From Cynocephalus volans (taxonomy: Eukaryota > Chordata > Mammalia > Dermoptera > Cynocephalidae), in NCBI RefSeq assembly GCF_027409185.1, contig NC_084468.1:55367001-55431000 (forward strand): a DNA stretch of 64,000 nucleotides. The letters run 5' to 3'. The notes beneath the pieces were generated by a model. The model made no database searches, was not told where the DNA came from, and saw nothing but the letters and a program-made list of their open reading frames with translations. Below are positions 1 to 11,787 of this stretch, piece after piece. The position numbers and the translations under genes were made by a program. The first letter of the stretch is position 1. Each line of letters begins with the position of its first letter.

Positions 1-449
1 TATCAAGACTTTTTAACTTGGCCACCTACATTTCTTCTATATTACACTGCTTTCCACAAAAGTCAAATAATATGAGTAGAAAAAAATTGCTCATCTCAAG
101 AACTACACACGTAGTAAACAAGCAAAAATATTTTTGATTCATTAGCTAGGTAAAATCATTTAGTAAGCTGTCCCCTTGAAAATATAGCCAATTTCCTGAA
201 ATTGACCAAATTTAACAACAATATAATATCCATTCATTAAATGTCAGTTAGTCCTTTAAGGTTATTCTTGTATAGTATTATGAGATTCAACTATAGTAAA
301 ACCTTTTTATATAACAACTGTAACAATAGTAACAATAGAGATTGCCATTTGTGAAGGGTCTATGATATTACAGTAGGCAATCTACTTATATTATGTAATG
401 GAATAATTATAATAGCCTTGGGGAGTTAAAAGTAAACTAATTTTTTTTG
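1..449. other. Unassigned AT-rich sequence
   Basis: No reading frame, repeat family or RNA gene is recognisable here. The sequence is AT-rich with short A and T runs and stops in every frame. Confidence 0.5.
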
Positions 450-600
450 AGTACCTTCTGTGTTGACAGGATTTCAGGCACTTTAAGTGTCACTTCATTT
501 AATACTCATGTGCATGTGTTTGACACACAAGGAAATTGAATCTTAAGGTCACATTGCTACTAAATATCATTGTGAGGAATTGAACTGACACACAATCTTA
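450..600 (-). repeat. MIR SINE remnant
   Basis: The order of short blocks matches the reverse complement of the MIR core and tail: a 'ttgagtacctt' block, then 'caggcactttaa', 'tcatttaatactca', and a 'gaaattgaatcttaaggtcacatt' type stretch corresponding to the 'gaggaaactgaggc ... aaggtcacac' part. It is heavily diverged, as expected for an ancient mammal-wide SINE. The family was called from memory of the consensus, and the ends are approximate. Confidence 0.5.
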
Positions 601-1094
601 AAATTCATGCTCATTTAATCATAATACATTGAGTGTAATAATACAGTACATATTAATTCATTAAATGGAACAGATCAATCTTAAAAATCAGAAAGTGATA
701 TTCATTTAGTCCAAATATGTAATAGGTGCTTTCTGATTACAATGTAGTTTTCAAATTTTATGGGAGGTTTAAAAAATATTTAACTTATGGTTTCTGGATT
801 TTTTTATTTATAAGACTATTGTAGAGAGAAGACAGAAACATGAATAGATTTAATAATAAATATTTTAAGTACTTAAGAGTGAAGACAGTAAACGATCTAG
901 GATTTAAAAGCAAGGGACATTTTTCTCATTTTTATGGAGAGAGGGGAGTTAGATTTGGGCTCATAGCTAATCCAACTATGTTTCTTTCTTAGTATTTCTT
1001 AGTAGAGACCAAATTTCAAACTTCTAGTCATGTGGGGAAAGTTTTTCATAGTCTAGTAATCTTAGAACAACTCTCAGAGCCCTCTGTTAAGAGC
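601..1094. other. Unassigned AT-rich sequence
   Basis: Nothing recognisable was seen between the MIR remnant and the old L1. Confidence 0.4.
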
Positions 1095-1183
1095 AGTTTT
1101 TAAAAACAGTTTTATCAATATAATTAAAATAAATTGTGTACACTCCTATATGTAAAGTGTACAGTTTGATAAGCCTTGGTATA

Positions 1184-1208
1184 AATATATATATATATAT
1201 ATATATAT
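1184..1208. repeat. (AT)n microsatellite
   Basis: About twelve uninterrupted AT dinucleotides lie within the old L1, just upstream of the SINE. Confidence 0.9.
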
Positions 1209-1247
1209 GCACCCATAAAACTATCATCACAACTAACAAAATGAAGG

Positions 1248-1350
1248 GGCCGGCCTGCGGCTCACTCGGGAGAGTGTGGTGCTGATAACACCAAGGCCAC
1301 GGGTTCGGATCCTGTATAGGGATGGCTGGTTTGCTCACATGGTGCTGACA
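1248..1350 (+). mobile_element. tRNA-Ile-derived SINE (CYN-like)
   Basis: The element starts GGCCGGCC and keeps the tRNA-Ile layout: an A-box region (GGCTCACTCGG), an anticodon-arm-like GCTGATAACACCAAGG carrying GAT, and an intact RNA polymerase III box B, GGTTCGGATCC, at 1302-1312. A second partial tRNA-like head follows ('gatggctggtttgctcac ... ggtgctgaca'), so the copy appears to be a truncated dimer. There is no long A tail. tRNA-Ile-derived dimeric SINEs are, to my recollection, the CYN family of colugos. A true tRNA gene is excluded because the acceptor stem does not close. Confidence 0.75.
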
Positions 1351-1527
1351 AGTAAATCAATCATTCCCAGATGTTACATTGTAACTTTTATAATTCTTCT
1401 ACCCTTCCTTGTTGCCAGTACCTCATCCCCAAAGAACCACTGATGGATCCGCTTTCTGTCACTATATATTACTTTGAATTTTCTAAAATTTTCTTATTGG
1501 AGGGAGCTAAAAATTAATATATAAATT

Positions 1528-1559
1528 CACACACACACATACACACACACACACACAAA
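1528..1559. repeat. (CA)n microsatellite
   Basis: CA dinucleotides with one TA interruption, directly followed by a run of 13 G residues at 1562-1574 in the younger L1 3' UTR. Confidence 0.9.
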
Positions 1560-1638
1560 CCGGGGGGGGGGGGGAAGAAGATATAACAACCACAATTATT
1601 TGAAGTTGATACAACAAGCAAACAGAAAGGACATTGTT

Positions 1639-1671
1639 GGGGGAGAGGGGGGAGGGAGGAGGGAGGGAGGT
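1639..1671 (+). other. G-quadruplex-type polypurine tract of L1 3' UTR
   Basis: At least five runs of three or more G residues are separated by one to four A/G bases (GGGGG-AGA-GGGGGG-A-GGG-AGGA-GGG-A-GGG). This meets the usual G3+ loop rule for an intramolecular quadruplex. G-rich 3' UTR tracts are a known shared property of mammalian L1s. Confidence 0.75.
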
Positions 1672-2320
1672 TTTGGTGATGGGGAGCATTAATCAGCTAC
1701 AATGTATATCGACAAAATAAAATTTAAAAAAATAATAATAATAATAATAATAATAATAATTTAAATAAGCACTTTGATGAACCAAAACAATCATGAAATT
1801 AAAATAACCCAAATTCTAAAAAAAATAAAAATAAAAATAAAAAAAAATAAAAAAATAAAAAAATAAAATTTATGTAAGTGAACCATATGGTATATACCAC
1901 TTTTTGTCTGGCTTTTTTCACTCAGCACAAATATTTTGAGGTTCATTCCTGTTGTTACATAGGTCAATAGTTAATCCAATTTTATTGCTGAATAGTATTG
2001 CATTATATGGATATGCTATATTTTGTTATTTCATTCACCTTTTGTTGGCCATTTATTTCCAGATTTTCTCTATTACAAATAAAGTTGCATGAACAGTTGC
2101 ATAAAAATCTTTGTATAGATATTTGGTTTCATTTCTCTTGAGCAGAATGAGTGATCAAATGGTAAGTGTATGTTTTCCAACAGCCCCACCATCAGTGTAT
2201 GACAGTTCTAATCCCTCCACATACTTGCCAACACTTGGTAAGATAAATCTGTTTAATTTTAGCCATTTCTATAGGTTTGTAGTAGTAGTTGCCCCTAAAC
2301 AGATGACTGAATGATTTCAT

Positions 2321-3928
2321 TATTTCATATCTATACAGTCGCAGTGGTATTAACCATGTGTTTTTAGAGAAGAGAAAATGCATTTCCTTTATGTATTGCC
2401 AATGGTTATATAATCACCATTTTTACTCAAGGAACTTTACCTAATAGAAGAATCTTGCAAACTTTTCCTAAAAGTAGAAGAAAAATATTAGGAATTCAGC
2501 ATGATTTGTTATATATATGTATATTTACACACATAGAGAAGTTGCCTACATTTTTTAGGTTCAAGGTAGAAAGATATGCTATGGTTTTTCATAGCCACTG
2601 TTTCTCACATTTTATTATCCTTACAAATATATTATGACTATTTATTATAAATTAAAAATCTTACATTCATGTATTCTACATTTTCTTTTATTCTTGGTCA
2701 GGCAAAGATATGTTTTTAAATGATTATATCATCACTTGGAAACATTAATTCTTTCAAGACATACAAAAGCTTCACTAACAATTCCAATATAAATATTGCT
2801 GTTTGTGTGTGCTGCATTTTTATAAAAGTCAGACGTCCAGAATATGTCAGCTTTTGTGATGAGTAATGTGCCTAAAATATATATAAAAACAGGATTTTAA
2901 TGAAAATAAACCACTCAGAGTTGAGGAGATGATACTGGAGTGGGATGTGAAAGAGGGTTGTCCAGTTCATATAGGTTTAGAGATGGAATTGTATTGAATG
3001 GAATAATTTCAACAAAAGGAAGGCTATATATTTTAACATTGAATAATTTTTTACATTGATAAATTATTTTATTTCAATAGCAAAGGGTATATTAAAACAT
3101 CTTGCTAAAATGTAAAAAGGAAAAAAAAAGAAAGCCACAAAAATGTTGCAGCATAATATCAATTCCTATTATGTTTTTTAGTAGCAATTCTTCTGAGCTA
3201 TTATTTCTTACATCTACATTTTAGGTGATGTGAAACACAGCCAATAGTTGCATTGGATTAGAAAATATGAGGAAAGAAACCCTCTATAATGCAAGCATTC
3301 TTCAAGATTCTTGTGTTAAATAAATTATTTAATAGTTTCTATTGTCCTTTTTATGTTTTAGCTGCTGGATTTGCATTTATTCCTGCTATCAAATTAGGAA
3401 TTTGTCTAGAACAATTTAGAGAAGCTTATTCCCAGGTCCCATCTTAGTACAGGCAATCAATTCAGACACTAATAAAATATGTGTTTAATTTTAATCGTTG
3501 GTAAAGATGAAAAGGGCTCTAGGTTTAGAAAATTTCATCATTCCTAAGGTCAAATACACTTGAGTCGGAATGGAAAACCCCAGTCTATTTATAAAATTCT
3601 TGTTTATTCATGCATCTATATGTCTCATGTTTGTATAGATTACTCTGTAATTATCTATTTGGTACCTCCCTATCAGGGCACTGCCCTATGTAAGAAATGT
3701 TCTGACTTCCCTGATTTAAAGAAACAATTGTAGTTAAATATGAAAACATCATTTTCCCATTGGTTAACAAAGTCACTAGTTCAAAGTACATATGCACCAT
3801 ATATTTGACTTTGCAGCTATTTCAGTCATCTGTCATACTTGGAGCTTATTTTGTTTTTACTTCTTTTTAGATGTTCAGCTTTTTAATTAATGTGAAACAT
3901 ATTTAAGCCTATAGTATACAAATTGCTA
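2321..3928. other. Unassigned AT-rich sequence
   Basis: No recognisable repeat consensus or coding similarity was seen. The track is AT-rich with stops in all frames. Confidence 0.4.
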
Positions 3929-4215
3929 CTAATTATTATTTACAGTGGGCTCTTGACATGGAGGAACAGATTCTGAGATTCTGAGACTGGGGGCGTGCCT
4001 CAAGAACACCTGTGAGTGAAGCAAGGTTGGACAGAGGGAGAAGCTAAACTGTAATGCACAAGCAATAAAGGTCTCAGCTTCTCCCATTAAGATCTTTTGA
4101 GCTAGGATGGCCATCAGGGACTAACCTGAGAGCTGATAGCTAACAGTTCTTTTAATAGCTAGAGTAATGAGTGCCTTCATCCTGAAGAGGAGGTCAGCCT
4201 GTCTCACCACAGCAT
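3929..4215. other. GC-richer unassigned segment
   Basis: This block is visibly less AT-rich than its flanks, with phrases such as 'gagctaggatggccatcagg' and 'ctgaagaggaggtcagcctg'. A minus-strand frame of about 60 codons crosses it but has no similarity I recognise. The composition suggests an old LTR or another repeat that I cannot name. Confidence 0.3.
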
Positions 4216-4729
4216 ACACTCCTGTTGTGAATGGCTCTAATCTAGTATATGAATTTCTGAGAACATTTAAAATTGAGTTTGTTAACCTTTAATAAATACT
4301 AAATTTCCTCAATACTATGATCGTTTTCATATTTTAATTTTTCTGAAATCAGGATATTACTCTTTATATGCAATCCCATTATAAAATGGAGAAAATATAG
4401 TATGTACCAAATGGTGTGATTTTTGATAATGCCTCGCACTAGTAGAAATATATCTTGTTTTATTAGTCCCTTTCTATTGCTCTTGAAGAAGATCAAGTAT
4501 GTGACTAAAACTGTGTCGATATATTCACAGAGAGATCTTTTGCTAGGGTTTTGCTTTGTGGTTTTTCTGCAAATCCCAGGGAATTGACCTGTAAACATGG
4601 TAATTCAAATCTTATCAGGTTGACCTGTAATCACTGTTTATTTTTATGTTTTAATGTGTATCTTGAAATTATTACCATCCGCAAGTTTTTCCATAGTCTT
4701 CTATACCTCCATTTAACTTCTCACAGCAC

Positions 4730-4757
<28 letters not shown>
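4730..4757. repeat. Poly-T run
   Basis: About 28 uninterrupted T residues. It could be the A tail of a minus-strand retrotransposed sequence extending to the right (4758 onward), but no family is recognised there and no target duplication was found. Confidence 0.85.
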
Positions 4758-4760
<3 letters not shown>

Positions 4761-5135
4761 GTTTTTCTTCATCCCAATTACCAATCATAATCAGGTATCT
4801 TTGGAATTCCCTAGACTAGTACATTACCATTACTGCTCTGAGAGATCATTTCTTTAACTAAGGAATGTCTTGGAATTATAGGTAGTAGAGTTAATATTTT
4901 CAACAAGATTCACAAGAGAGTCTCTATAAAATCATGTTGGTTGACCACTGAAGTCTCCTTAAAGCGACAGAATGGTAAACTGCATTTACAAATAATTTGC
5001 TCATTTTTTAGTAAGAGCTGCAACATATTCCTCACAAGGAATCAGATTAGAATAGTCTACCACATTTGGAATCAGCATCTGTTTTCTTAAATTTAGTTTT
5101 CTAAATTTTACACAACCTGTTTCCAGGATTGTACT

Positions 5136-6345
5136 TTTCTTTTTTTATTATTATTATTTTTTTTAATAAACCAACCTCTAGGGAACAAAAGACACTCTGA
5201 TCCCTCCCCTCACCCCAAATTAATGCTATTAAATACATACATAAGGAGTAGTAATAGCATGAAGACTCCAGTGAAGGATTAGTTCGATTTCTACAATCTG
5301 TAAAAGGACAGTCTTTACTTACTTCTTTTCACAGAAATTAATGTCAAAATTTATTGCCAAACATACAAATAACATAATATTTAACACTCTCAAGTTCTGA
5401 TTTTAAATAATCAAACATCCAAATTGGTAGTCAAAACAAATGCCACTCATATATATATATTTTTAAAACATACATTTCTAAGTGTTTATGTATTCTTCGC
5501 TATAAATCAAAAGATTTTTAGTTTTTTTGCCTGTCTTAAAAAAAAATAGTTGAGATTTCGTGTGGTTGATCTGATACATTTCATTATGTACCAAAGGCTG
5601 TAGAGAATGAACAAGTCAATGCGAGACATAAAAGATTGACTTAAGTTGACCAAGTTGACCAAGTATAAGCACGTTGACCATTTGCTTATACCTTTGAGTG
5701 GAGTCGTATTAGAAGAGGGTTTCAATTCTAGGGTTTACATCTGAATGTAAATGTGCACTGTGTTACAATAAATTACAGTTGATCTGAACATTATACCAGT
5801 CCAGTGGCTCACCATATAACCTCAAATGCTGGAAAGTGCAGAAGCAACAGAGTGAACTTTGCAATTCAAAGAATCAGCAAAAACAGTAATTTCTGGTGAG
5901 GGAGGAAAAATGGAAGCTAAAAAAATCCATGAAATATTTATGGGTTTTGCACATATCATTCTAATAAGAATGCAAATATTGTGAATGCTTTCTACCCATA
6001 CAGTACTGACATTTACCAAACAGGATTCTGTTATCTGACCTGCTTCTGTAAACATTAACATTGCACTCACATTTATAATAGATTTTTGTCTGTTTTACTG
6101 CAGTTGAATGTTTCCACCGGGAATGTTATTAGTTATTATGGCTGAAAATGCACCTGCACCAGCTGTGCGGCTAAGCATAAAGAAGGCACCAGCCAAAATC
6201 CCGGAGTCTCTTAACAGACCTTTACTGCATTACTGCCAAGGATCCAACATCCATCCTAAAACAGCAGGAAAGAAAACATCTTCCAACACTTCATTTCCGT
6301 AGAAATGAGGATCTGACTTTTCCTCCTGCTTTCCCTCCTAGCAGT
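5136..6345 (-). pseudogene. Probable retrocopy, unrecognised membrane protein with long 3' UTR
   Basis: On the minus strand a frame from about 6345 to 6103 encodes a plausible C-terminus. It has an acidic/lysine-rich segment (EGKQEEKSDP), a hydrophobic stretch with GILAGAFFML, and ends GGNIQLQ-stop, with one internal stop. About 930 bases of noncoding sequence follow, ending in ATTAAA and an A-rich tail (T-rich on the plus strand, 5136-5164). That layout is a 5'-truncated processed copy of an mRNA. I could not name the parent gene and found no clear target duplication, so an ordinary noncoding origin remains possible. Confidence 0.4.
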
Positions 6346-7264
6346 ATTTACTGTGCCCTTCCTTACAGTCTAATCTTTATCATTTATCCATTAGCTGTAG
6401 ACAGTCTCTTATTGCATTAGTAAAAATTGTTGAAAAAAAGAGGGTTAATTCAATTGAGTCATAGAAAGACAGAAATGTTAAGGAAAAAGATGAGTACAAG
6501 CAGGTTTATTTAGAAGCACAAAAGCACAAAAAGAATGAGGGAAAACAGGACCTTAATCTATTTGTTTAAGTCACTGAATCATTAACACAAATACAGTACT
6601 CAGATGTTCTTTTAGGTAAGAGATTATTTTCCAAATAAACTTTTTATCTGTATAAAATATTATAGTATATTAAGCTTCTGTAGCAGTTATATTTTTACCA
6701 TGTTGTAGGAGGGTGAAGATGGGGACAGGTCAGTTTACAGTGAAAATGGTAAGAATAGTTCTCTGCAGTAGATAAAGTTGGAGGAACAAGTAGTACAAAA
6801 CCCAAATATAAATTAATGTATATTTTTGTAGATATAGTATGCAGTTTCCATGAGTCTGTCAGGATATTTACAGACACTAAGAGTATTATATTATACTCTC
6901 AGCTAACTAGACTATTTTTAAAAATAGTTATTTTTATATAGTTAAAAATAGGTTATTTTTGGTATTCTGTATCAAGCAGTCAATTTTATTATATTTAATT
7001 AATTTTTACTTAGATGCTGTAAAGAAGACACAGATATTTCTATTATATAAATCTTATCTAATGGGCCCAAACTTGACTTTGTTGACTCTTCCATAGGCTA
7101 GGTGAAAATGAGTACTCTATTTTTCTGATAACCGGTGATTTTTTTGTTGTTGTTATTCCTGTTCATAAAATTATAAATTTTCTCATCTGATTTTCCTTGT
7201 ATTGCCTCCAAAGTACATATCCATGGAAATCAGTGGCAACAAACATAAAGATATTAGTTTTGGT
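6346..7264. other. Unassigned AT-rich sequence with AT palindromes
   Basis: No family recognised. A perfect 18-base AT palindrome (ACTATTTTTAAAAATAGT) lies at about 6910-6927, with a looser inverted repeat just after it. Confidence 0.4.
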
Positions 7265-7580
7265 CAAAATCTAATTAGTCAATATTATTTATTCAATAGC
7301 CTTTCATCCAGCTAACATGCTTTAAACACTATGCTAGGCATCATGTTAGGCTCTGAAGAAATAATCTCTGTTCTTAAGTAATTTCAAATTCAGTAGAGAC
7401 TACAGATAAGCAAAATATATTTCCAAGTTACTTTGATAGATGGTAAAGCATGGTAGGAATTTGTCAGCTGAAGGTCCGTGATTGGGGAGGTTGAAATTTT
7501 ATTAAAGAAAACAGCATATGCAAAGGCCCAGGTATAGTTTGTAGTTAGAAAAACATAAAGTAGTGGCTAAATACTAAAAT
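7265..7580 (-). mobile_element. L2 LINE 3' remnant
   Basis: The sequence follows the reverse complement of L2: an 'aaacactatgctaggca' block, 'gttaggctctgaagaaat', 'attcagtagagactacagataa', then 'gattggggaggttgaaatttt' and 'gcaaaggcccaggtat'. It is ancient and diverged. Boundaries are approximate. Confidence 0.6.
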
Positions 7581-7979
7581 TATTATATTTTTGTCCTTGC
7601 AACAGAGTTCTCCATACCATATTATAAATTTCATGCCTGGAATTCCTGAAAGTTTACAAAATATATAAAGCTATAATTACAGAAGACGATGATTCTAAAT
7701 GAGGAGAATAATTTACTTGTGTGTGTACATGCATGTGCACGTGTATGTTCATATGTGTATTTGAGCTGATGGTGCTTTAAAAGAAATGCAAATAAACAAA
7801 ACCCTACAACTGATTTTCCTAAAATTGTCTCAGAAGCTCTTTTGCTGTCAATGTGACAAAATCAATGTGATTCCTCCCTCATCCAGAAAATTTTCAGCCA
7901 CTAGAAACTTCCATGCCCCTTAGTGTTTCTGACTCTCCTAATTCGACGTTTGTATTTGAAAGAAGAATCATGTTACCAT

Positions 7980-8200
7980 AAAAATAGCACCTGCTCTGGA
8001 GTCAGGCAGACATGGGTTACACTATGCTCAGTTACTAATTAATTGTGTAATCCCAGTCAAATTTAATTAAAACTCTTAGCTTCAATTTTTTTCATCTGTA
8101 AAAAGAGAATGATACTATCATACACAGCTGTAAGAATTAAGGATGCTGTTGTGAAGTGCTTTTCAATAAAGTAATATATGAGCACTTACTATCACGGTGC
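7980..8200 (+). repeat. MIR SINE
   Basis: Nearly full-length MIR in sense orientation: tRNA-like head 'ctctggagtcaggcagacat', 'gggttacactatgctcagttact', the 'ttcatctgtaaaaagagaat' core and the tail 'gagcacttactatc'. The order and spacing match the MIR consensus well for so old an element. Confidence 0.75.
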
Positions 8201-9569
8201 TTATTTGCTATATTTAACCTCAACAAAATAATTTTCAATAAAGACATGGACAACTTAATATAATTTCCCTAGGGATGCAGTCCCCACTTAGATTGTCTGT
8301 ATGCATCATACTCCTTTTTTTCCTCATTCGCCACTCCATTAATATTTCCAAAACACAGTTTTTATAAAGTTATTGAATTATAAAACTTCAGTATTATTAT
8401 TTATTATAAAATGCATGTTTATAAGAGATATAAAAACAAAAGTAGTAAAAACAGAATAAAAAAAAGTAGGTATAATACTTCCGTGACCCAAGAAATGCAA
8501 AATCTAAATAAATTTTGATCAGATATAGAAAAAAATTTTGGACTGGAGAAATAGCTTAAGCTATCTTTACCAATTACTTTCTTTATTAAATATTAAGCAT
8601 ATTTCAAAGCAATTCTCTAGATTAAATGTAAAGAATAAAGAAGAAATTATGATTACTACAGCTCTTGACAGAGGTACAACTTAATACGTTCTGAATACGT
8701 GAAAAAATTAATTGTATGAATATAATTCAACATGATATAGTTGCAATTCAAATTCTGCTAATTATTTATGGTCTTGGGAAAAGCAACTGATTATTGAGTA
8801 AGAATTAAATTATTTTTGGATCACACTGTCTGTGGCACAGCAGTCGTTGCCCTCCCCTCCCTTTATTAAAGAATGCATTGCCACGTCAGAGTACCGTTCT
8901 TATTGCCCAGAAACCAGTAGATAATAAATAGTTTCATGCTGCTCATAGCAGCAGAAGTAAAGAACTTAATTAGTAGAAAAGAATGATAGCAAATCTATAT
9001 GGACAAGGTTGATGAATATTCTATATAGTATGTTTAGTTATCTTAACAAATGTATCATATTAACTAAATGGTTAATGCAATCAATAGCAAAAGTGAATCC
9101 TTGAACTGGAAGGAAAAAAATTCAAACAATTTAAAAAATAAATCTGAGCAAAATCGAAACCTTTTCTCAATCTTCTTTTTTCTCCTTATGGTTATTATTT
9201 TCATAAAATCAAGACCAGATATTATAGGAAAACCTATTCTTCGGGACAGATAGGATCATCTGTAATCATTTCCACAAACTCTAGTGGAATTTTCTATTCT
9301 GTATTTGCAGAGTACTATGTTTTCAACTATTGCTTTAAATAATTAGCTCTACAACGGGGTATTCTATCAGGGTGTTTTTCATTGTGCTTGCAATACAACA
9401 GTAAAGAAATATATTTTGCATAGAAAACTAGGTAGTAGTTTACTAAATGGAATTGCAGCACACTTTTGCTGTGGCATTAATTTTGAAATTAGCTTAACAG
9501 TAAAAATATCTTATAGAGGACAATTTGCTATTACATGAACAATGAAAGGACAACAACAACATGATAGCT
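8201..9569. other. Unassigned AT-rich sequence
   Basis: No recognisable repeat or coding similarity. Short frames have no supporting features. Confidence 0.4.
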
Positions 9570-9712
9570 AATTTGCTTTGAACATTTACTCTGTGTGAAA
9601 GCATAGTAAAATACTGAGTTTTACTTAATTCTCACAACAACCTTGAAGTGGGTATACTTACTACATCTGTTTAGTAAATAAGTGAGATACAGTTTAGAGA
9701 CGTAACCTACTC
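9570..9712 (-). repeat. MIR SINE
   Basis: Reverse-complement MIR: 'gaacatttactctgtgtga', 'cttaattctcacaacaacct', 'gaagtgggtatacttactac' and the 'gagatacagtttagagacgtaa' portion, in consensus order. Confidence 0.65.
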
Positions 9713-10031
9713 TGGGCTTTTGATAAAGAAATGACATAAATTCTCTAATCTCTTTTAGAAGATTGAAGCCTAAGAAATTTTTTCTAGCACATTCTATAAG
9801 GCCAGCATTACCCTAATAGCAAACCCAAAAACATTGCAAAAATAGAAAATTACAGACCAATATCTGTCATGAATATAGATGCAAAAATCCTCAACCAAAT
9901 ATTAGCAAACTGAATTCAGCAATTTATAGAAAGAATTACACACCACAACCAAGTAGGATTTATTCCATATATGCAAGGATAGTTCAACATTAAAAAAAAA
10001 AAAATTGTTGCAATTCATCATATTATCAGAC

Positions 10032-10441
10032 TGCCTTGGGTGGAATGTCTCCCCCAAATTTAATTCCCACTGCAACTGTTGAGGGTGGGAAATCCTATTA
10101 TGGTAATTGAAAGGTGGGACCTTGAAATGGTGATTATAGTGTAGGATCATGCCATAGTGAATTGATTAAAAATGGTGGTCATGGGCATGGTTCTGAAGAT
10201 TTAAAAAGGAAGTGTATAAGGAGCTCTCTCTCTGCTCTCTCTGCTTCCACTGTCTTGCAATGTTGTAATGTGAGACCCCTGGGTCACTGTTGCCAGTACC
10301 AGACGTGTTCCTTGGACTTTGGAATTCCCAGCCTCAGAAACCGTAAGCAATTTCTTTCTTTTGCTTTCTTTCTTTTTTATTTTTTTACAAATTACCTTGT
10401 TCCAGGTATTTTGTTATAACCAACAGAAATGGATTAAAATA
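10032..10441 (+). mobile_element. Solo MaLR (ERVL-MaLR, MST/THE1-like) LTR
   Basis: A 410-bp LTR starting TGCC and ending AATA, flanked by the 5-bp direct repeat CAGAC (10027-10031 and 10442-10446), which fits ERVL-class integration. It contains the block order seen in the LTR at 47028-47407: 'ttaattcccactgcaactgt', 'gggtgggaaatcctatta', 'ggatcatgccatagtgaat', 'gtgagacccctgggtcactg', and a final 'ttgttataaccaacagaaat'. The host L1 reading continues across it. Solo LTRs arise by LTR-LTR recombination. Confidence 0.85.
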
Positions 10442-11184
10442 CAGACAAAAGAAGAAAAATCATATAATTGTATCAATAAATGCAGGAAAAGCTCTTAACA
10501 AAATACAATACCCATTCATAATGAAAATGCTCAGTAAACTAGAAATAGAGGGGATCTTTCTCAACTTCATAGAGAATATCTGCAAAAATCCTACAGCTAA
10601 CATCACCACTTAACAGTGATAAATTCAAAGCTTTCCCTTTAAGATCAGGAACAAGGCAAGGGTTTCCCCTCTCACTACTGCTTCTTGACATTGCACTGTA
10701 AGTCATCGCTGATGCAATAAGACAAAAAAAGGAAATAAGTGTATACTAATTGAAAAGAAAAAACTAAAACTGTCTTTGTTTGCAGATGATATGATTATCT
10801 ATGTACAAAACCTAAAAAAAAAAAAAAGATAAAAATTCCTGGAACTATTAAGGCATTGTAGCAACTTTGCAGGATACTAGGTTAATATATGAATGTCAAT
10901 TGCTTTCCTATATGCCGACAACAAACTAGTGGAATTTGAAATTAAAAACACATTACCATTTATGTTAGCATTCCCCCAAAATAAAATACTTAGGTATAAA
11001 TCTAACAAAATATGTTTGAGATCTATATAAAGAAAACTACAAAACTCTGAAGGAAGAAATCAAACGTGCACTATATAAATAGGTATTTCATGTTCATGGA
11101 TAGGAAAACTCAATGTTGTCAAGATGCCAGGTGTTTTTAACTTGATCTATAGATTCTATGCAACCCCAATCAAAATCTCAGCAA

Positions 11185-11787
11185 ACTGTTTATTTATTTA
11201 TTTTGGGGTAACATGTTTTGAGATATTCTTCACATACCGTACAATTTACTCATTTAAGTGAATGGTTTAATCACATTTAGTACATTCATAGAGTTGATTA
11301 TTCATCTTCACAATCCATTTTAGAACTTTTTCACTACTCTAGAAAAACAAACAAACAAACAAAAAAACCCCACACCCTCAGCCATCACTCTTCAATCCCT
11401 CTATCCCCCCCAACTCCAAGCAACCACTAGTTTAGTTTCTGCCACTAAACATTCCTCAATTCTAGACATTTCATATAAATTGAGTCATACAATTTGTGGT
11501 CCTTTGTGACTGTTTCTTTCACTTAGCATAATATTTCCAAGGTTAATCACATTGTAACATGTATCAGAGAGTCATTTCTTTTTTTTCCATTATTTTGATT
11601 GCAGCAAAATACACATGACATGCAATTTTCCACCTTACCCATTTTTAACTGTACCATTCAGTGATATTATATACATTCTTAATGAATGCAATCATCACCA
11701 CCATCAATCTTCAGAACTTTTTTCATCTTGTAAAACTGTAATCTTATCCCCATTAAACAATAACTCCTCTTTCCAGAATGAAGGGAA
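11185..11787 (-). mobile_element. Antisense L1 insert made of two L1 3' ends
   Basis: The L1M sequence stops at 'aaaatctcagcaa' (11172-11184) and restarts with the same bases at about 11788-11801, giving a target duplication of at least 11 bp. Between them are two consecutive reverse-complement L1 3' ends. The first is 11185-11580, with 'cttcacataccgtacaattt' and 'ttcacttagcataatatttcc'. The second is 11581-11787, with 'caaaatacacatgacatgca' and 'cattaaacaataactcctc'. An (AAAC)n run at 11342-11364 lies in the first piece. Confidence 0.7.

Larger units (their letters stand above)
1493..1867 (+). mobile_element. Younger L1 3' end with two A-rich tails
   Basis: The insert carries a typical L1 3' UTR: a CA repeat, a G run, a polypurine G tract at 1639-1671, then 'gatggggagcattaatcagc' and a first A-rich tail with an (AAT)n run (about 1722-1760). 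About 60 bases of unrelated sequence (1761-1818) then lead into a second A-rich tail at 1819-1867. The host L1 continues directly on both sides, with AAAATTT next to each edge as a possible short target duplication. The double tail suggests either a 3' transduction or two tail-to-tail events. Confidence 0.7.
1095..2320 (-). mobile_element. Old L1 3' end (L1M type), interrupted
   Basis: Read on the plus strand this is the reverse complement of an ancient L1 3' region. A block resembling 'aaagtgtacagtttgat' is followed by the 'accactgatggatccgctttctgtc' region. Then come 'tgaaccatatggtatat' and 'tttttcactcagca', 'tattgcattatatggatat', and an ORF2 C-terminal part ending near 'ccaacacttggtaagat'. 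It is diverged and noncoding. Two later insertions interrupt it: a tRNA-Ile SINE at 1248-1350 and a younger L1 3' end at about 1493-1867. The old L1 resumes in register after each insertion. Confidence 0.75.

Noticed and set aside
1248..1350. Possible functional tRNA-Ile gene
   Set aside because: Box A and box B are present, but the acceptor stem does not pair and no terminator follows. It is a SINE head.
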